A DNA stretch of 64,000 bases, taken from NCBI RefSeq assembly GCF_014654205.1, contig NZ_BNAW01000015.1, positions 93,670 to 157,669 on the forward strand, in the 5' to 3' direction. Shown here one piece after another: positions 49,871 through 58,643 of the stretch. Positions within the stretch are counted from its first letter, which is position 1; each line of letters starts with the position of its first letter. The notes beneath the pieces are model-generated. The model did no database searches. It saw only the letters and a list, made by a program, of their open reading frames with translations, and was not told the origin of the DNA. The DNA comes from Amycolatopsis bullii. GTDB taxonomy: Bacteria; Actinomycetota; Actinomycetes; Mycobacteriales; Pseudonocardiaceae. A program made the position numbers and the translations under genes.

Positions 49871-50752
49871 TCAGTCGAGGACGGCGAGGTCCAGCCGGCT
49901 CAAGCGGTCCGGGTCGGCGAGGATGTCGATCTCGACGATCCGGCCGCCCGCGACCGTGAAGCCCAGCACCGAGGACGGCCGGCCGTCGCGGGTGGCCACC
50001 ACGCCTGCCGCGCCGTTGACCAGTGCGCGGTGCACGACGCCGCCGCCGGCGTTGAGGCGGGAGAACGTCAGTGCCTGGTTCGCCACCGCCGCCGCGCCGC
50101 GGACTTCGGTCGAGCCGCCCCGGGCCGCGCCGTGGTCGGCCCGCAGCACGACGTCGGAGTCCAGGACCGAGACGAGCGCGTCGAAGTCACCACCGCGGGC
50201 GGCCGCCAGGAAGGCGTCGACGACTTCGCGCTGGCGGCCCAGATCCGGGTCCGGGGCGACCGGGGCACCCTGCACCCGCCGCCGGGCGCGGCTCGCGAGC
50301 TGCCGGGTCGCCGCCTCGGACCGGCCGACGATCGAGGCGATCTCTTCGAACGGCAGCCCGAACATGTCCCGCAGCACGAACGCGAGCCGTTCGGCCGGGG
50401 TGAGCGTGTCGAGCACGACCAGCAGCGCGAGGCCGACCGAGTCCGCCATCAGCGCCTCGTGCTCGGGGCCGTCGTCCTCGCGGCTGACGATCGGGTCCGG
50501 CACCAGCGACTCCCACGGCTCCTCGCGCCGGGCCTTCCGGGAGCGCAGCATGTCGAGGCAGACCCGCCCGACGACGGTGGTGAGCCACCCGGCCAGGTTC
50601 TCGACGGCCGCCGTGTCCCTGCGGCTGAGCTTCAGCCACGTTTCCTGGACGGCGTCCTCGGCCTCGGTCAGCGAACCCAGCATCCGGTAGGCGACCGAGC
50701 GCAGGTGGTCGCGGTGGGTTTCGAAGCTGCGGGCCAGGAGCTCCTCGTTCAC
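49871..50752 (-). CDS. ECF41 (SigJ-type) sigma factor with SnoaL-like extension
   Basis: A 293-aa sigma factor: sigma-2 (FETHRDHLRSVAYRMLGSLTEAEDAVQETWLKLSR), sigma-4 (LTPAERLAFVLRDMFGLPFEEIASIVGRSEAATRQLASRARRRV) and a 110-residue SnoaL-like domain (EVVDAFLAAARGGDFDALVSVLDSDVVLRADHG) ending in ILADPDRLSRLDLAVL, the counterpart of the NPDKL motif. In ECF41 the extension replaces an anti-sigma factor. Its own upstream region carries the ECF41 promoter consensus. The usual neighbouring oxidoreductase/carboxymuconolactone-decarboxylase gene is missing. GTG start with AAAGGA upstream. Confidence 0.92.
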   Translation of the reverse strand: MNEELLARSFETHRDHLRSVAYRMLGSLTEAEDAVQETWLKLSRRDTAAVENLAGWLTTVVGRVCLDMLRSRKARREEPWESLVPDPIVSREDDGPEHEALMADSVGLALLVVLDTLTPAERLAFVLRDMFGLPFEEIASIVGRSEAATRQLASRARRRVQGAPVAPDPDLGRQREVVDAFLAAARGGDFDALVSVLDSDVVLRADHGAARGGSTEVRGAAAVANQALTFSRLNAGGGVVHRALVNGAAGVVATRDGRPSSVLGFTVAGGRIVEIDILADPDRLSRLDLAVLD

Positions 50753-50785
50753 GGGTTCGTCCTTTCGCGGTGCGATCACCACCCT

Positions 50786-50812
50786 GACGAACGCGGGCCC
50801 GGATTTGTGACA
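50786..50812 (-). promoter_or_regulatory. ECF41-type autoregulated promoter
   Basis: On the minus strand TGTCACA (50806-50812) and CGTC (50786-50789) are separated by 16 bp. This matches the known ECF41 promoter consensus (TGTCACA, CGTC) and lies directly upstream of the ECF41 gene, leaving a leader of about 25 nt with an AAAGGA SD. Confidence 0.75.
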
Positions 50813-50849
50813 GATCAGACGACTGTGTGCCGATGAGCGGCATCTTCGC

Positions 50850-50878
50850 TTGACGTACGATATATCAGGAACTAATCA
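50850..50878 (+). promoter_or_regulatory. promoter of the secreted glycosidase gene
   Basis: TTGACG (50850-50855) and TAATCA (50873-50878) are spaced 17 bp apart, with an AT-rich TACGATATATC spacer that could hold an operator. The leader would be about 20 nt long and contains GAGGAGG before the TTG start. Confidence 0.6.
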
Positions 50879-50905
50879 TCGGATCTCTCCGGACGAGGAG
50901 GTCCC

Positions 50906-53704
50906 TTGAGAATCCGACTGCTTGCCTGCCTCGCCGCCGCCGTCGCGCTGGTGGCGAGCCTGGTCAGTCCCGCGAACGCCGAGCTGTACCACCCACGCCA
51001 GGACTGGCTGCGGGCCTCGACGGCCGGGCTGTTCCTGCACTGGGGCATGTTCACCGCGCCGCAGCACACCGACTGCGCCGCCTGGGAGCGCGACGTCACC
51101 GACGGCGGCTGGACACCGGACTACTGGATCGACGAAGCCACGAAGCTGGGCGCGTCCTACGTCGTCCTCACCACCTTCCACAGCCGGCTGGGCTACGCAC
51201 GGCCGTGGCCGTCCAAGATCCCCGGCAGCTGCTCGACGCAGCGCGACTTCCTCGGCGAGCTGATCGCCGCGGGCCGGGCCAAGGGCGTTCGGGTCATGCT
51301 CTACCTGACCGACGATCCCCAGTGGCACAACGAGACCGGCCACGAATCGCTCGACTCGGCCGCCTACTCCGCCTACAAGGGCCACCAAGTCGACTTGACG
51401 ACCCGGCCCGGCTTCGGCGAGTTCTCCTACGACCTGTTCGACGAGGTCATGGACCGGTACGCGGACCTCGCCGGCTTCTGGATCGACAACGACAACGAGT
51501 ACTGGGAGCAGCACGGGCTCTACGAACACATCCGCGAGAAGCGGCCGTCCTGGTTGCTGAGCAACAACAACGAGGACACGCCGATCATGGACACGGTCAG
51601 CAACGAGCAGAAGACCGGCATGACCCCCTCCTACGACTACCCGCAGGCGATCTACACGCCGCTGCCGCGGCTCACCGAGGCGGACTACAAACTGCCGACC
51701 AACGGCGACTGGTGGTACAGCGGTGGCGACCAGGCCGTCGACTTCCGGCTCTCCACCGGCCGGTACATCACGAACGCGGGCTCGTCGATCAAGTCGCTGA
51801 TGGCCGAAACCGCCATGCTCAACGGCAGGTTCCCGCCGCAGCAGGAGGCGTTCAACAACTTCATGGCGTCCTGGACGCAGCCGATCAAGGAGTCGCTGAC
51901 CGGCACCGAGGGCGGCGGCTACCTGTACGGCGGGATGCAGCCCGGGTTCTGGAACGACGGCGCCCACGGCGTCATCACCGTCAAGGGCAAGACACAGTAC
52001 GTGCACGTCGTCACGCGGCCGTCGACGAACCTGGTCCGCCTGCGCGACAACGGCTACCACGTCACCGGCGTGTCGGACCTGCGCACCGGGAAGCCGATGC
52101 GGTTCGCCCAGTCCGGCGGCTATCTGTCCATTCTGGACATGCAGGACTGGGACGCCTACGACACCGTGTTCAAAGTGGACACCGCCGGGCAGCAGTACTT
52201 CTACGACAAGAGCACGATCAAGGCGACCGCGTCGGCCAACGCGGCAACAGCCGCGAACCTCGTCGACGGCAGCTACCTGAACTACTGGGACGCGGGCGGC
52301 CGGCTCCCGGTGTCCGTGACGCTGGACCTCGGCCGGAAGCGGTCGACGGCCTACCTCGCGGTGCACGAGCGCGAGTCTTCGCCGACGTACGCGCGGGAAT
52401 CCTTCGGCCGCGCCGAGGACTCCGCCCGGATCAAGGACTACCGCGTCCACGCCAGCGACGACGGCAAGACCTGGCGCACGGTCCGCACCGGCGCCCTGCC
52501 CAGCAGCCGCGGCGTCCAGTTCATCGACGTCGGCGAGGTGCACGCGCGGTACCTGCAGCTCGAGGTGCTGAACACGTGGTCGGGGCCGCAGGCCAAGCCG
52601 TTCTACCGGCAGCTCGCGCTCGACGAGATCGACGTCGCCTACGGCTACCCCGACCCGCGCGGCGAGGTGCCGCTGGAAGCGGAGTCGTGGCGCAACGGCT
52701 TCGAGGGCAAGGCGACGCCGGTGTGGTGCGAGGCCTGCTCGGGCACGAACGCGGTGACCGGCCTCGACCGCGGCGCGGTCGTCTTCCGGAACGTCCAGGC
52801 CACCGGCCCGTCCCGGCTGCAGCTGGACACCACCGGGCCGGGCACCCTCCAAGTGAGCGTCAACGGCGCGGCGCCGATCCCGGTCACCGCACCGGCGGCG
52901 ATCCCGGTGCCGCTCAACGCCGGCGCGAACACGATCAAGGTGTCCGGAACGGCGGACCTCGACCGGATCGCGGTGGCGCCGATGCCGCCCGAGTCGTCCA
53001 CGCCGAAGACGACGTTGACCGTGCAACCCGCCGGCATCCAATGGGTTTCGCCCGGTCAGCAGTCGATCCGGATCGACGCGTCGCTGCGGCTGGACGTCGA
53101 CGACCCGATCGACCAGGTGTCGCTGGCCCCGGTGGTCCCGCCGGGCTGGACGGTCACGGGCAGTCCCGCGACGACGTCCACGCTGGGGCTCGGCCAGGTC
53201 CTGAGCGGCTCGTGGACGGTGACCGCGCCGGCGGCCCAGGACGTGAGCATCCCGGTGACGGCGTCGTTCCGGACGCTCGGGCGCGCGAAGTCCGTCAGCA
53301 AGCCGGTGCAGGTGAAGCAGCGGCCCGCGGACCGGGTGTTCATGCGGGAGGCGGAGGACTCGGCGAACGACATCGGCGACGCCGGCGTCACCGGCTGCTC
53401 GCCGTGCTCGGGCGGGCAGAAGGTGCGCAACATCGGGCCGGGCGCGGCGGTGACGTTCCCCGGCGTGACGGTGCCCGCGGCCGGCCAGTACACGCTGTAC
53501 CTGGACTTCACCGTCAACGGCGACCGGTCGTACTTCGTGTCGGTGAACGGCGGCGCGCCGGCGGAGGTCAAGGTCAGCGGCGTCGGGAACAACACCCCGT
53601 ACACCACTTCGGTCCCGGTGCCGCTGACCGCGGGCGCCAATACGATCCGGATCGGCAACGACCGCGGCGGGGCCCCGGATCTGGACCGGATTTCACTGGG
53701 TTAG
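50906..53704 (+). CDS. secreted GH29-like alpha-L-fucosidase with carbohydrate-binding modules
   Basis: A 932-aa exported glycosidase. Signal peptide 1-25 (cleavage ANA/ELY). The GH29-type barrel spans about 27-410, with LFLHWGMF at the substrate site and the putative nucleophile Asp 194 in GFWIDNDNEYW. Then an F5/8-type C (CBM32-like) domain at about 440-580 (LDLGRKRSTAYLAVHE, YLQLEVLNTWSG), a CBM35-like module, an NPCBM/NEW3-type Ig domain (PPGWTVTGSPATTST) and a last CBM35-like domain with EAEDSAN and YTLYLDFTVNGDRSYFVSVNG. TTG start with a strong GAGGAGG. Acts outside the cell on a fucose- or galactose-type glycan; exact linkage unknown. Cysteine pairs CEACSG and CSPCSG suggest disulfides. 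Confidence 0.87.
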   Translation: MRIRLLACLAAAVALVASLVSPANAELYHPRQDWLRASTAGLFLHWGMFTAPQHTDCAAWERDVTDGGWTPDYWIDEATKLGASYVVLTTFHSRLGYARPWPSKIPGSCSTQRDFLGELIAAGRAKGVRVMLYLTDDPQWHNETGHESLDSAAYSAYKGHQVDLTTRPGFGEFSYDLFDEVMDRYADLAGFWIDNDNEYWEQHGLYEHIREKRPSWLLSNNNEDTPIMDTVSNEQKTGMTPSYDYPQAIYTPLPRLTEADYKLPTNGDWWYSGGDQAVDFRLSTGRYITNAGSSIKSLMAETAMLNGRFPPQQEAFNNFMASWTQPIKESLTGTEGGGYLYGGMQPGFWNDGAHGVITVKGKTQYVHVVTRPSTNLVRLRDNGYHVTGVSDLRTGKPMRFAQSGGYLSILDMQDWDAYDTVFKVDTAGQQYFYDKSTIKATASANAATAANLVDGSYLNYWDAGGRLPVSVTLDLGRKRSTAYLAVHERESSPTYARESFGRAEDSARIKDYRVHASDDGKTWRTVRTGALPSSRGVQFIDVGEVHARYLQLEVLNTWSGPQAKPFYRQLALDEIDVAYGYPDPRGEVPLEAESWRNGFEGKATPVWCEACSGTNAVTGLDRGAVVFRNVQATGPSRLQLDTTGPGTLQVSVNGAAPIPVTAPAAIPVPLNAGANTIKVSGTADLDRIAVAPMPPESSTPKTTLTVQPAGIQWVSPGQQSIRIDASLRLDVDDPIDQVSLAPVVPPGWTVTGSPATTSTLGLGQVLSGSWTVTAPAAQDVSIPVTASFRTLGRAKSVSKPVQVKQRPADRVFMREAEDSANDIGDAGVTGCSPCSGGQKVRNIGPGAAVTFPGVTVPAAGQYTLYLDFTVNGDRSYFVSVNGGAPAEVKVSGVGNNTPYTTSVPVPLTAGANTIRIGNDRGGAPDLDRISLG

Positions 53705-54316
53705 CTCCCGCATGACCCGGCCCGCGTCGAGGTCGACGGCGCGGCCCGGGTCCCCGCCCGCCGCACTCCACGCGACGGTCACCCACAGCTCGGCGTAGTC
53801 GCCGCGGTCGACCCGGGGCAGCCGCCAGGTGAGCCGGCCGCCGGTCCGCTCGACGGCGTCCCCGCCGACCAGCCGCGACCAGTACGGGGGCACGTGCTGC
53901 CCGGCCCGCGAGCACCGCCGCAGCCGGTCGGCGCTGGGGCCGCCGACGCTCACCACGGCGTCGGCGGTCTCGGCGGTGAAGGCGCTTTCCCAGGTGCGGT
54001 CTTCGCGCGGCGCGCCGGTCAGCTCGGCTTCGACGACGAACTCGCCGACGTCCTCGCGCGCCAGCACCCGGAAGATGGTGACTTCGCGGGCGATCCCGGG
54101 CGGTCCGGACGCGGTGCGCCCGCTCAGCACGTCGAGCCGCGCGGAGTCGGACCGCCACCGGCACAGCCGCGCACCGGAGTCGAGGTCCCAGGTGAGCTCC
54201 GGTCTCGCGGGCACGTCCCAGCCCCCGACGCGGGCCGCGAACCGCACGGCGCCGAGCGGGGTGACGACGTCGAGCGCGCGCGGGGCCGTCCGCGCCAGGA
54301 CTTCGGTGTCCAGCAT
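53693..54316 (-). CDS. hypothetical protein
   Basis: A 207-aa soluble, mainly beta-strand protein rich in Trp and Arg (VVTPLGAVRFAARVGGWDVP, LTWDLDSGARLCRWRSD, AELWVTVAWSAAG). No domain recognised. Its 3' end overlaps the convergent glycosidase gene by 12 bp. Strong GC3 bias supports coding. Function unknown. Confidence 0.65.
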   Translation of the reverse strand: MLDTEVLARTAPRALDVVTPLGAVRFAARVGGWDVPARPELTWDLDSGARLCRWRSDSARLDVLSGRTASGPPGIAREVTIFRVLAREDVGEFVVEAELTGAPREDRTWESAFTAETADAVVSVGGPSADRLRRCSRAGQHVPPYWSRLVGGDAVERTGGRLTWRLPRVDRGDYAELWVTVAWSAAGGDPGRAVDLDAGRVMRELTQ

Positions 54317-54393
54317 GCCGACATCCTTACCCCCCGCGCTGACCGGCGAAAATGCGCTGCGCGAACGTCACCCGACCGGGGAGGATCGGCGTC

Positions 54394-55135
54394 GTGGAAG
54401 AGGGACTGAACCAACTGCGCGGCTGGGTCCCGGCGGTGCCGCCGATCGGCGCGGTGATCGAGCGGGACGGCCCGGTCGTCCGGACCCACTACGGCACGCA
54501 CGGCGAGGTGGCCCACCGGCATTTTGGCGCCACCCGGACGTGCGGTTCTTGCTCGTCGAGGCCACCGGCGACCTGCAAGCCGCCTTCGAGGCGGCCGGGC
54601 TGCGCCCGATCACCACGGTCGCCCGCCACCACCTGACCTCGCCCGGCGAACCGGCGCGCACCCGCCCCGTGCAGGCCCTCTTCGCCACACCCGAACACGA
54701 CGAGATCTGGTCGCGCTTCGAGCAGCGGTTCGCCTTCCGGCCGGACATCCGGGAGTTCCCCGGCATCACCGAACCGCCCGGCTCGGCGACCTGGCACGTC
54801 GGTGACCTCGACGACCCGCAGCTGGACGCGCTGTCCGACATCGTCCACAAGGGACTCCGCGAGTCCGTCGAACCGGGCGAGGCGCTGTACTGGCTCGACT
54901 GGCAGCACGTCGGCTACCGCTTCGACCCCGCGCGGGCCGACGGCGCCGGACCGCGCTGGCCCGGTGCCGTCTTCCCGGACGGCGACTACCACCTCCACCT
55001 GACCCGGGATCTCCGCCTGGGCACGTTCGGCCACCCGTGGGAGGAGACGTCTGCGTCTTCGGCGACCTCCTCACCCGGATCGGCGCGGAGCTGACCGCGG
55101 CGCTCGGGGAGCCGGTCCGGCGGACGCCCGGGTAG
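54394..55135 (+). pseudogene. DUF2716 gene with two frameshifts
   Basis: A DUF2716-type protein can be read only by changing frame twice. The start (GTG, LNQLRGWVPAVPPIGAVIE) is in frame 1. Near 54520 it shifts to frame 0 (FWRHPDVRFLLVEATGDLQ through GTFGHPWEET). Near 55050 it shifts again (CVFGDLLTRIGAELTAALGE, stop 55133-55135). The middle segment holds the family core (LYWLDWQHVGYRFDP, FPDGDYHLHL). Each shift fits the loss of one base. Either the gene is decaying or there are two sequencing errors. GGGGAGG precedes the GTG. Confidence 0.75.
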
Positions 55136-55139
55136 CCGC

Positions 55140-55217
55140 ATTGGTCCAGACAAGTGTTACCAAAAAGTTATCGAGGGCCCGCTGAACGGGAGCTACTTTG
55201 TTGTGACTCGCAACAAA
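55140..55217 (+). promoter_or_regulatory. DasR-like site and inverted repeat upstream of the beta-helix gene
   Basis: ATTGGTCCAGACAAGT (55140-55155) matches the DasR-responsive element ACTGGTCTAGACCAGT at 13 of 16 positions. Further down, TTTGTTG-N7-CAACAAA (55197-55217) is a perfect 7-bp inverted repeat close to the start codon. Both suggest repression by sugar-responsive regulators; no regulator gene is adjacent. Confidence 0.45.
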
Positions 55218-55253
55218 TGGCGCGTGGATCCCCAACGGCGGAGGTGTCACGGC

Positions 55254-57581
55254 GTGAACCGGACCTTGGACAAGTTACGACGACGCGGCCCGGGCCTCGC
55301 GCTCGTCGCCTCGGCAGTGCTCATGGCGGCCGGGCTCAGCGCCCCGGCCGCGCTGGCGGCGGACGACTACACCCAGAGCGTCACGCAGCCCAGCGCCAGT
55401 CAGGTGCAGATCAACTTCACCCCGACGACCCCCGCGTTGTACGTGGACGTCCACTACACCGGCGTTCCCGGCGTCGGCCAGCAGAACGTCCGGATGACCA
55501 ACGGCTCCGGCACCTGGCGGACCACCGTCAACGGTCTGAGCAGCGGAAACGTCCTCGACTACTGGTTCACCTACGAAAAGAACGGCCCGCAGTACGACAC
55601 CCCGCACTTCAGCTACACCGTCGGCGGCGGCAGCACGACGACGGTCGCCGCGCCGACGTTCAGCCCGCCCGGAGGCACCTACTCGAGCGCGCAAACGGTG
55701 ACGATCAGCAGCGCCACCGCGGGCGCGACCATCCGGTACACGGTGGACGGCTCGACACCCACCGCGTCCTCGACGCTCTACAGTGGACCGATCAGCGTCC
55801 CGAACTCCCGCACGGTCAACGCGATCGCGCTCAAGTCCGGGTCGACGACGTCCCCGGTGTCGAGCGCGACCTACACGATCGGCACCCAGGCCGGCTGCCC
55901 GACGCAGTCCGACACCCCGAACTTCGGGCCGAACGTGCGGATCTTCGACCCGGGCATGTCCGCGGCGACGATCCAGGCGCAGCTGGACACCGACTTCAAC
56001 AACCAGAAGGACACGCTGACCGCGCAGATGGCGGACCGGCGCGTCGCGCACCTGTTCAAGCCGGGCACCTACAACAACGTGCACGACAACGTCGGCTTCT
56101 ACACCTCGGTGGCCGGCCTCGGCCAGAACCCGGGCGACGTCCTGATCAACGGTGACGTCACCGTCGACGCCTTCAACGCCTCCGACAACGGCGTCGCGCT
56201 GCAGAACTTCTGGCGCTCGGCGGAGAACATGGCGGTCAACCCCTCCGGCGGCAACGAGCGCTGGGCGGTCGCGCAGGCCGCGCCGTTCCGCCGGATGGAC
56301 GTCCGCGGCGGGCTGCAGCTGTACCCGGCGAGCTACGGCTTCGCCAGCGGCGGCTACATCGCCGACACCAAGGTGGCCGGCCAGGCCGCGTCGGTCTCGC
56401 AGCAGCAGTGGTACACGCGCGACTCGCAGCTCGGCAGCTGGAACGGCGGCGTCTGGAACATGGTCTTCTCCGGCACCAGCGGTGCGCCGGCGACCACGTT
56501 CCCGAACCCGCCCGAGACGACCCTGGCCACGACCCCGGTCTCCCGCGACGTGCCCTACCTCTACGTCGACGGCACCGGCAAGTACCGCGTGTTCCTGCCG
56601 TCCCTGCGCACCAACGCGTCCGGCCCCAGCTGGGCGAACGGCAGCACCCCGGGCACGTCGGCGCCGATGAGCCAGTTCTACGTCGTCAAGTCCGGCGACA
56701 CGGCCGCGTCGATCAACAACGCGCTTTCCGCGGGCTGCAACCTGTTCTTCACGCCGGGCGTCTACCACCTCAACCAGACGCTCAACGTGACCCGCGCGAA
56801 CACGACGATCCTCGGTATCGGCTACCCGACCCTGGTGCCCGACAACGGCGTCAACGCGATGCAGGTGTCCGATGTGGACGGCGTCCGGCTCAAGGGCCTG
56901 CTCTTCGACGCGGGCACGACGAACTCGCAGGCGCTGCTCACGGTCGGCCAGTCCGGCTCGTCGGCGTCGCACGCGGGGAACCCGACGACGATCCAGGACG
57001 TGTTCTTCCGGATCGGCGGCGCGATCGCCGGCAAGGCGACCAACAGCCTGATCGTCAACAGCGCCAACACGATCATCGACCACATCTGGGCGTGGCGCGC
57101 CGACCACGGCAACGCGGGCACCTACGGCTGGACCACGAACACGGCCGACACCGGGCTCGTGGTGAACGGCGCGAACGTGCTGGCCACCGGCCTGTTCGTC
57201 GAGCACTACCAGAAGTACCAGGTGATCTGGAACGGCCAGGGCGGCCGGACGATCTTCTTCCAGAACGAGATGCCCTACGACGTGCCCGACCAGGCGTCGT
57301 GGAACGCGCCCTCGGGTGTCGCCGGGTATGCCGCGTACAAGGTCGGGGCGAACGTGACGTCCCATGAGGCGTGGGGTCTCGGCAGCTACTGCTTCTTCGA
57401 CACGAACCCGGCGGTGTCCAGCTACCACGCGTTCGAGGTGCCGAACACCAGCGGCGTCCGGTTCCACAGCCTGCTGACGGTGTCGCTCAACTACCGCGGC
57501 ACGATCACGCACGTCATCAACGACACCGGCGGCACCACGCCTTCGGGCACGGTGCCGGTCAACGTGGTCAGCTACCCGTAA
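55254..57581 (+). CDS. secreted CBM56-like / beta-helix (GH55-like) protein
   Basis: A 775-aa exported protein. Signal peptide to about residue 35 (AALA/ADD). Residues 36-125 resemble CBM56, a beta-1,3-glucan-binding module (VQINFTPTTPALYVDVHYTG, WRTTVNGLSSGNVLDYWFTYEKNGPQYDTP). Next comes a chitobiase/hexosaminidase C-terminal-type Ig domain (PTFSPPGGTYSSAQTVTISS, IRYTVDGSTPT). The rest, from PNFGPNVRIFDPGMSAATIQ onward, is a right-handed parallel beta-helix like GH55/pectate-lyase folds (LFKPGTYNNVHDNVGFYTSV, LIVNSANTIIDHIWAWRADHG). Likely a beta-glucan-active enzyme or binder. GTG with GGAGG upstream. Catalytic residues cannot be assigned by eye. Confidence 0.82.
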   Translation: MNRTLDKLRRRGPGLALVASAVLMAAGLSAPAALAADDYTQSVTQPSASQVQINFTPTTPALYVDVHYTGVPGVGQQNVRMTNGSGTWRTTVNGLSSGNVLDYWFTYEKNGPQYDTPHFSYTVGGGSTTTVAAPTFSPPGGTYSSAQTVTISSATAGATIRYTVDGSTPTASSTLYSGPISVPNSRTVNAIALKSGSTTSPVSSATYTIGTQAGCPTQSDTPNFGPNVRIFDPGMSAATIQAQLDTDFNNQKDTLTAQMADRRVAHLFKPGTYNNVHDNVGFYTSVAGLGQNPGDVLINGDVTVDAFNASDNGVALQNFWRSAENMAVNPSGGNERWAVAQAAPFRRMDVRGGLQLYPASYGFASGGYIADTKVAGQAASVSQQQWYTRDSQLGSWNGGVWNMVFSGTSGAPATTFPNPPETTLATTPVSRDVPYLYVDGTGKYRVFLPSLRTNASGPSWANGSTPGTSAPMSQFYVVKSGDTAASINNALSAGCNLFFTPGVYHLNQTLNVTRANTTILGIGYPTLVPDNGVNAMQVSDVDGVRLKGLLFDAGTTNSQALLTVGQSGSSASHAGNPTTIQDVFFRIGGAIAGKATNSLIVNSANTIIDHIWAWRADHGNAGTYGWTTNTADTGLVVNGANVLATGLFVEHYQKYQVIWNGQGGRTIFFQNEMPYDVPDQASWNAPSGVAGYAAYKVGANVTSHEAWGLGSYCFFDTNPAVSSYHAFEVPNTSGVRFHSLLTVSLNYRGTITHVINDTGGTTPSGTVPVNVVSYP

Positions 57582-57592
57582 CCCGAGGACCC

Positions 57593-57628
57593 GGCAGCCC
57601 CCGCACCCGCCCCGGTGCGGGGGCTGCC
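57593..57628. terminator. hairpin terminator between convergent genes
   Basis: GGCAGCCCCCGCACC and its exact reverse complement form a 15-bp stem with a 6-nt loop. It lies 11 bp after the beta-helix gene and 5 bp before the end of the erythromycin-esterase-like gene. Confidence 0.8.
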
Positions 57629-57633
57629 GCACC

Positions 57634-58626
57634 TCAGGCGAGGTGCCACACCGCTGTGGCACCTTCGAGCAGGTCGGCGTCGAGGCCGAAGTAGCCGCGT
57701 TCGGGCTTGGTGTCGGTGCGCTTGCGGCCGTCCGGGACGTCGGCCAGCCGCCAGGTCTTCGTGCCACGCTGCAGACGGCCCTCGTAGGTGTCCGGAGCCG
57801 GCTCGCGGACGCCGATCGCCTCGCTGTGGCCGAGGCTGCCGGCGATGAAGGCGTACCGGTCGCCGAGCAGGGCGCCGACGATCGCGCCCGCGCCCGACCC
57901 CGTGCGCTGCAGGTGGACGTTGTGCGAGAACACCAACGTCGGACCGCGGCGGGCCTCGATGGCGCGGATGTCCAGGAGGTTCTCGGCCATGAGGACCGCG
58001 CGCACGCCCGACAGGCGCGCGATCCTCGTTTCCCGGTCGCCCGGCACGGCCGATGCCGCGTGGTAGCGCAGCAGGCCGCGTCCGGCGGTGGCGTGGGTCT
58101 TGGCCCGCCACCAGTCAGCGTCCAGCCGCGGCGCTCGGGCGTGGAGGGCGACGAGCAGGTCGTCGGCGAGCACCCGCAGCTCGCGGGCCTCGGGTGACGC
58201 GCCGGGTGTCTGCGCCGGGTCGAGGATCGCCTCGGACCGGCTCCACCGCTCGTCGTCGCCGGTCAGGGCCGCGATGTCGACGTCGAGGCCCAGGTAGTCG
58301 CGAACGTGTTCGAGGTAGGTACGCGGGCTGGGGGCGCTGAAGGTCTCCGTCGGGGCGTCGAAGCCGTGGAAGGCGAGCGGTTCTTCGGCGGTCTCGTTGT
58401 ACTCGCGCAGCCACTTCAGCAGCTGCCGGTTGGCGTCCACTTCGCCCAGGTCGTGCGAGAAGCCGCCGTCGAGCGCGGCCACCCGGTCGGTCTCCAGCGC
58501 GATCGACCGGAAGCCGTGCTCGGCGAGCCGGGCGAAGAGGTCGTTGCGGAGCCGCGCACAGGCCGGCTCGAAGTGGGTGGGCTCGCCCAGCCCGAGCAGT
58601 TCGGCGGTGAAGTCCGTGATGTCCAT
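57634..58626 (-). CDS. erythromycin-esterase-like protein
   Basis: A 330-aa member of the erythromycin esterase-like superfamily (EreA/SuccC fold). It shows GLGEPTHFEPACARLRNDLF, FRSIALETDRVAALDGGFSH with the conserved acidic residues, and GPTLVFSHNVHLQR, where the His is family-conserved. Only a minority of the family opens macrolides, so resistance should not be assumed. The ATG is 17 bp from the divergent MerR-type start, so promoters overlap; control by that regulator is very likely. Confidence 0.85.
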   Translation of the reverse strand: MDITDFTAELLGLGEPTHFEPACARLRNDLFARLAEHGFRSIALETDRVAALDGGFSHDLGEVDANRQLLKWLREYNETAEEPLAFHGFDAPTETFSAPSPRTYLEHVRDYLGLDVDIAALTGDDERWSRSEAILDPAQTPGASPEARELRVLADDLLVALHARAPRLDADWWRAKTHATAGRGLLRYHAASAVPGDRETRIARLSGVRAVLMAENLLDIRAIEARRGPTLVFSHNVHLQRTGSGAGAIVGALLGDRYAFIAGSLGHSEAIGVREPAPDTYEGRLQRGTKTWRLADVPDGRKRTDTKPERGYFGLDADLLEGATAVWHLA

Positions 58627-58643
58627 GTGATTGAATCGTATCC

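Noticed and set aside
57634..58626. Macrolide-resistance gene
   Set aside because: The fold is that of the erythromycin-esterase-like superfamily, but most members are not esterases of macrolides and nothing here is specific.
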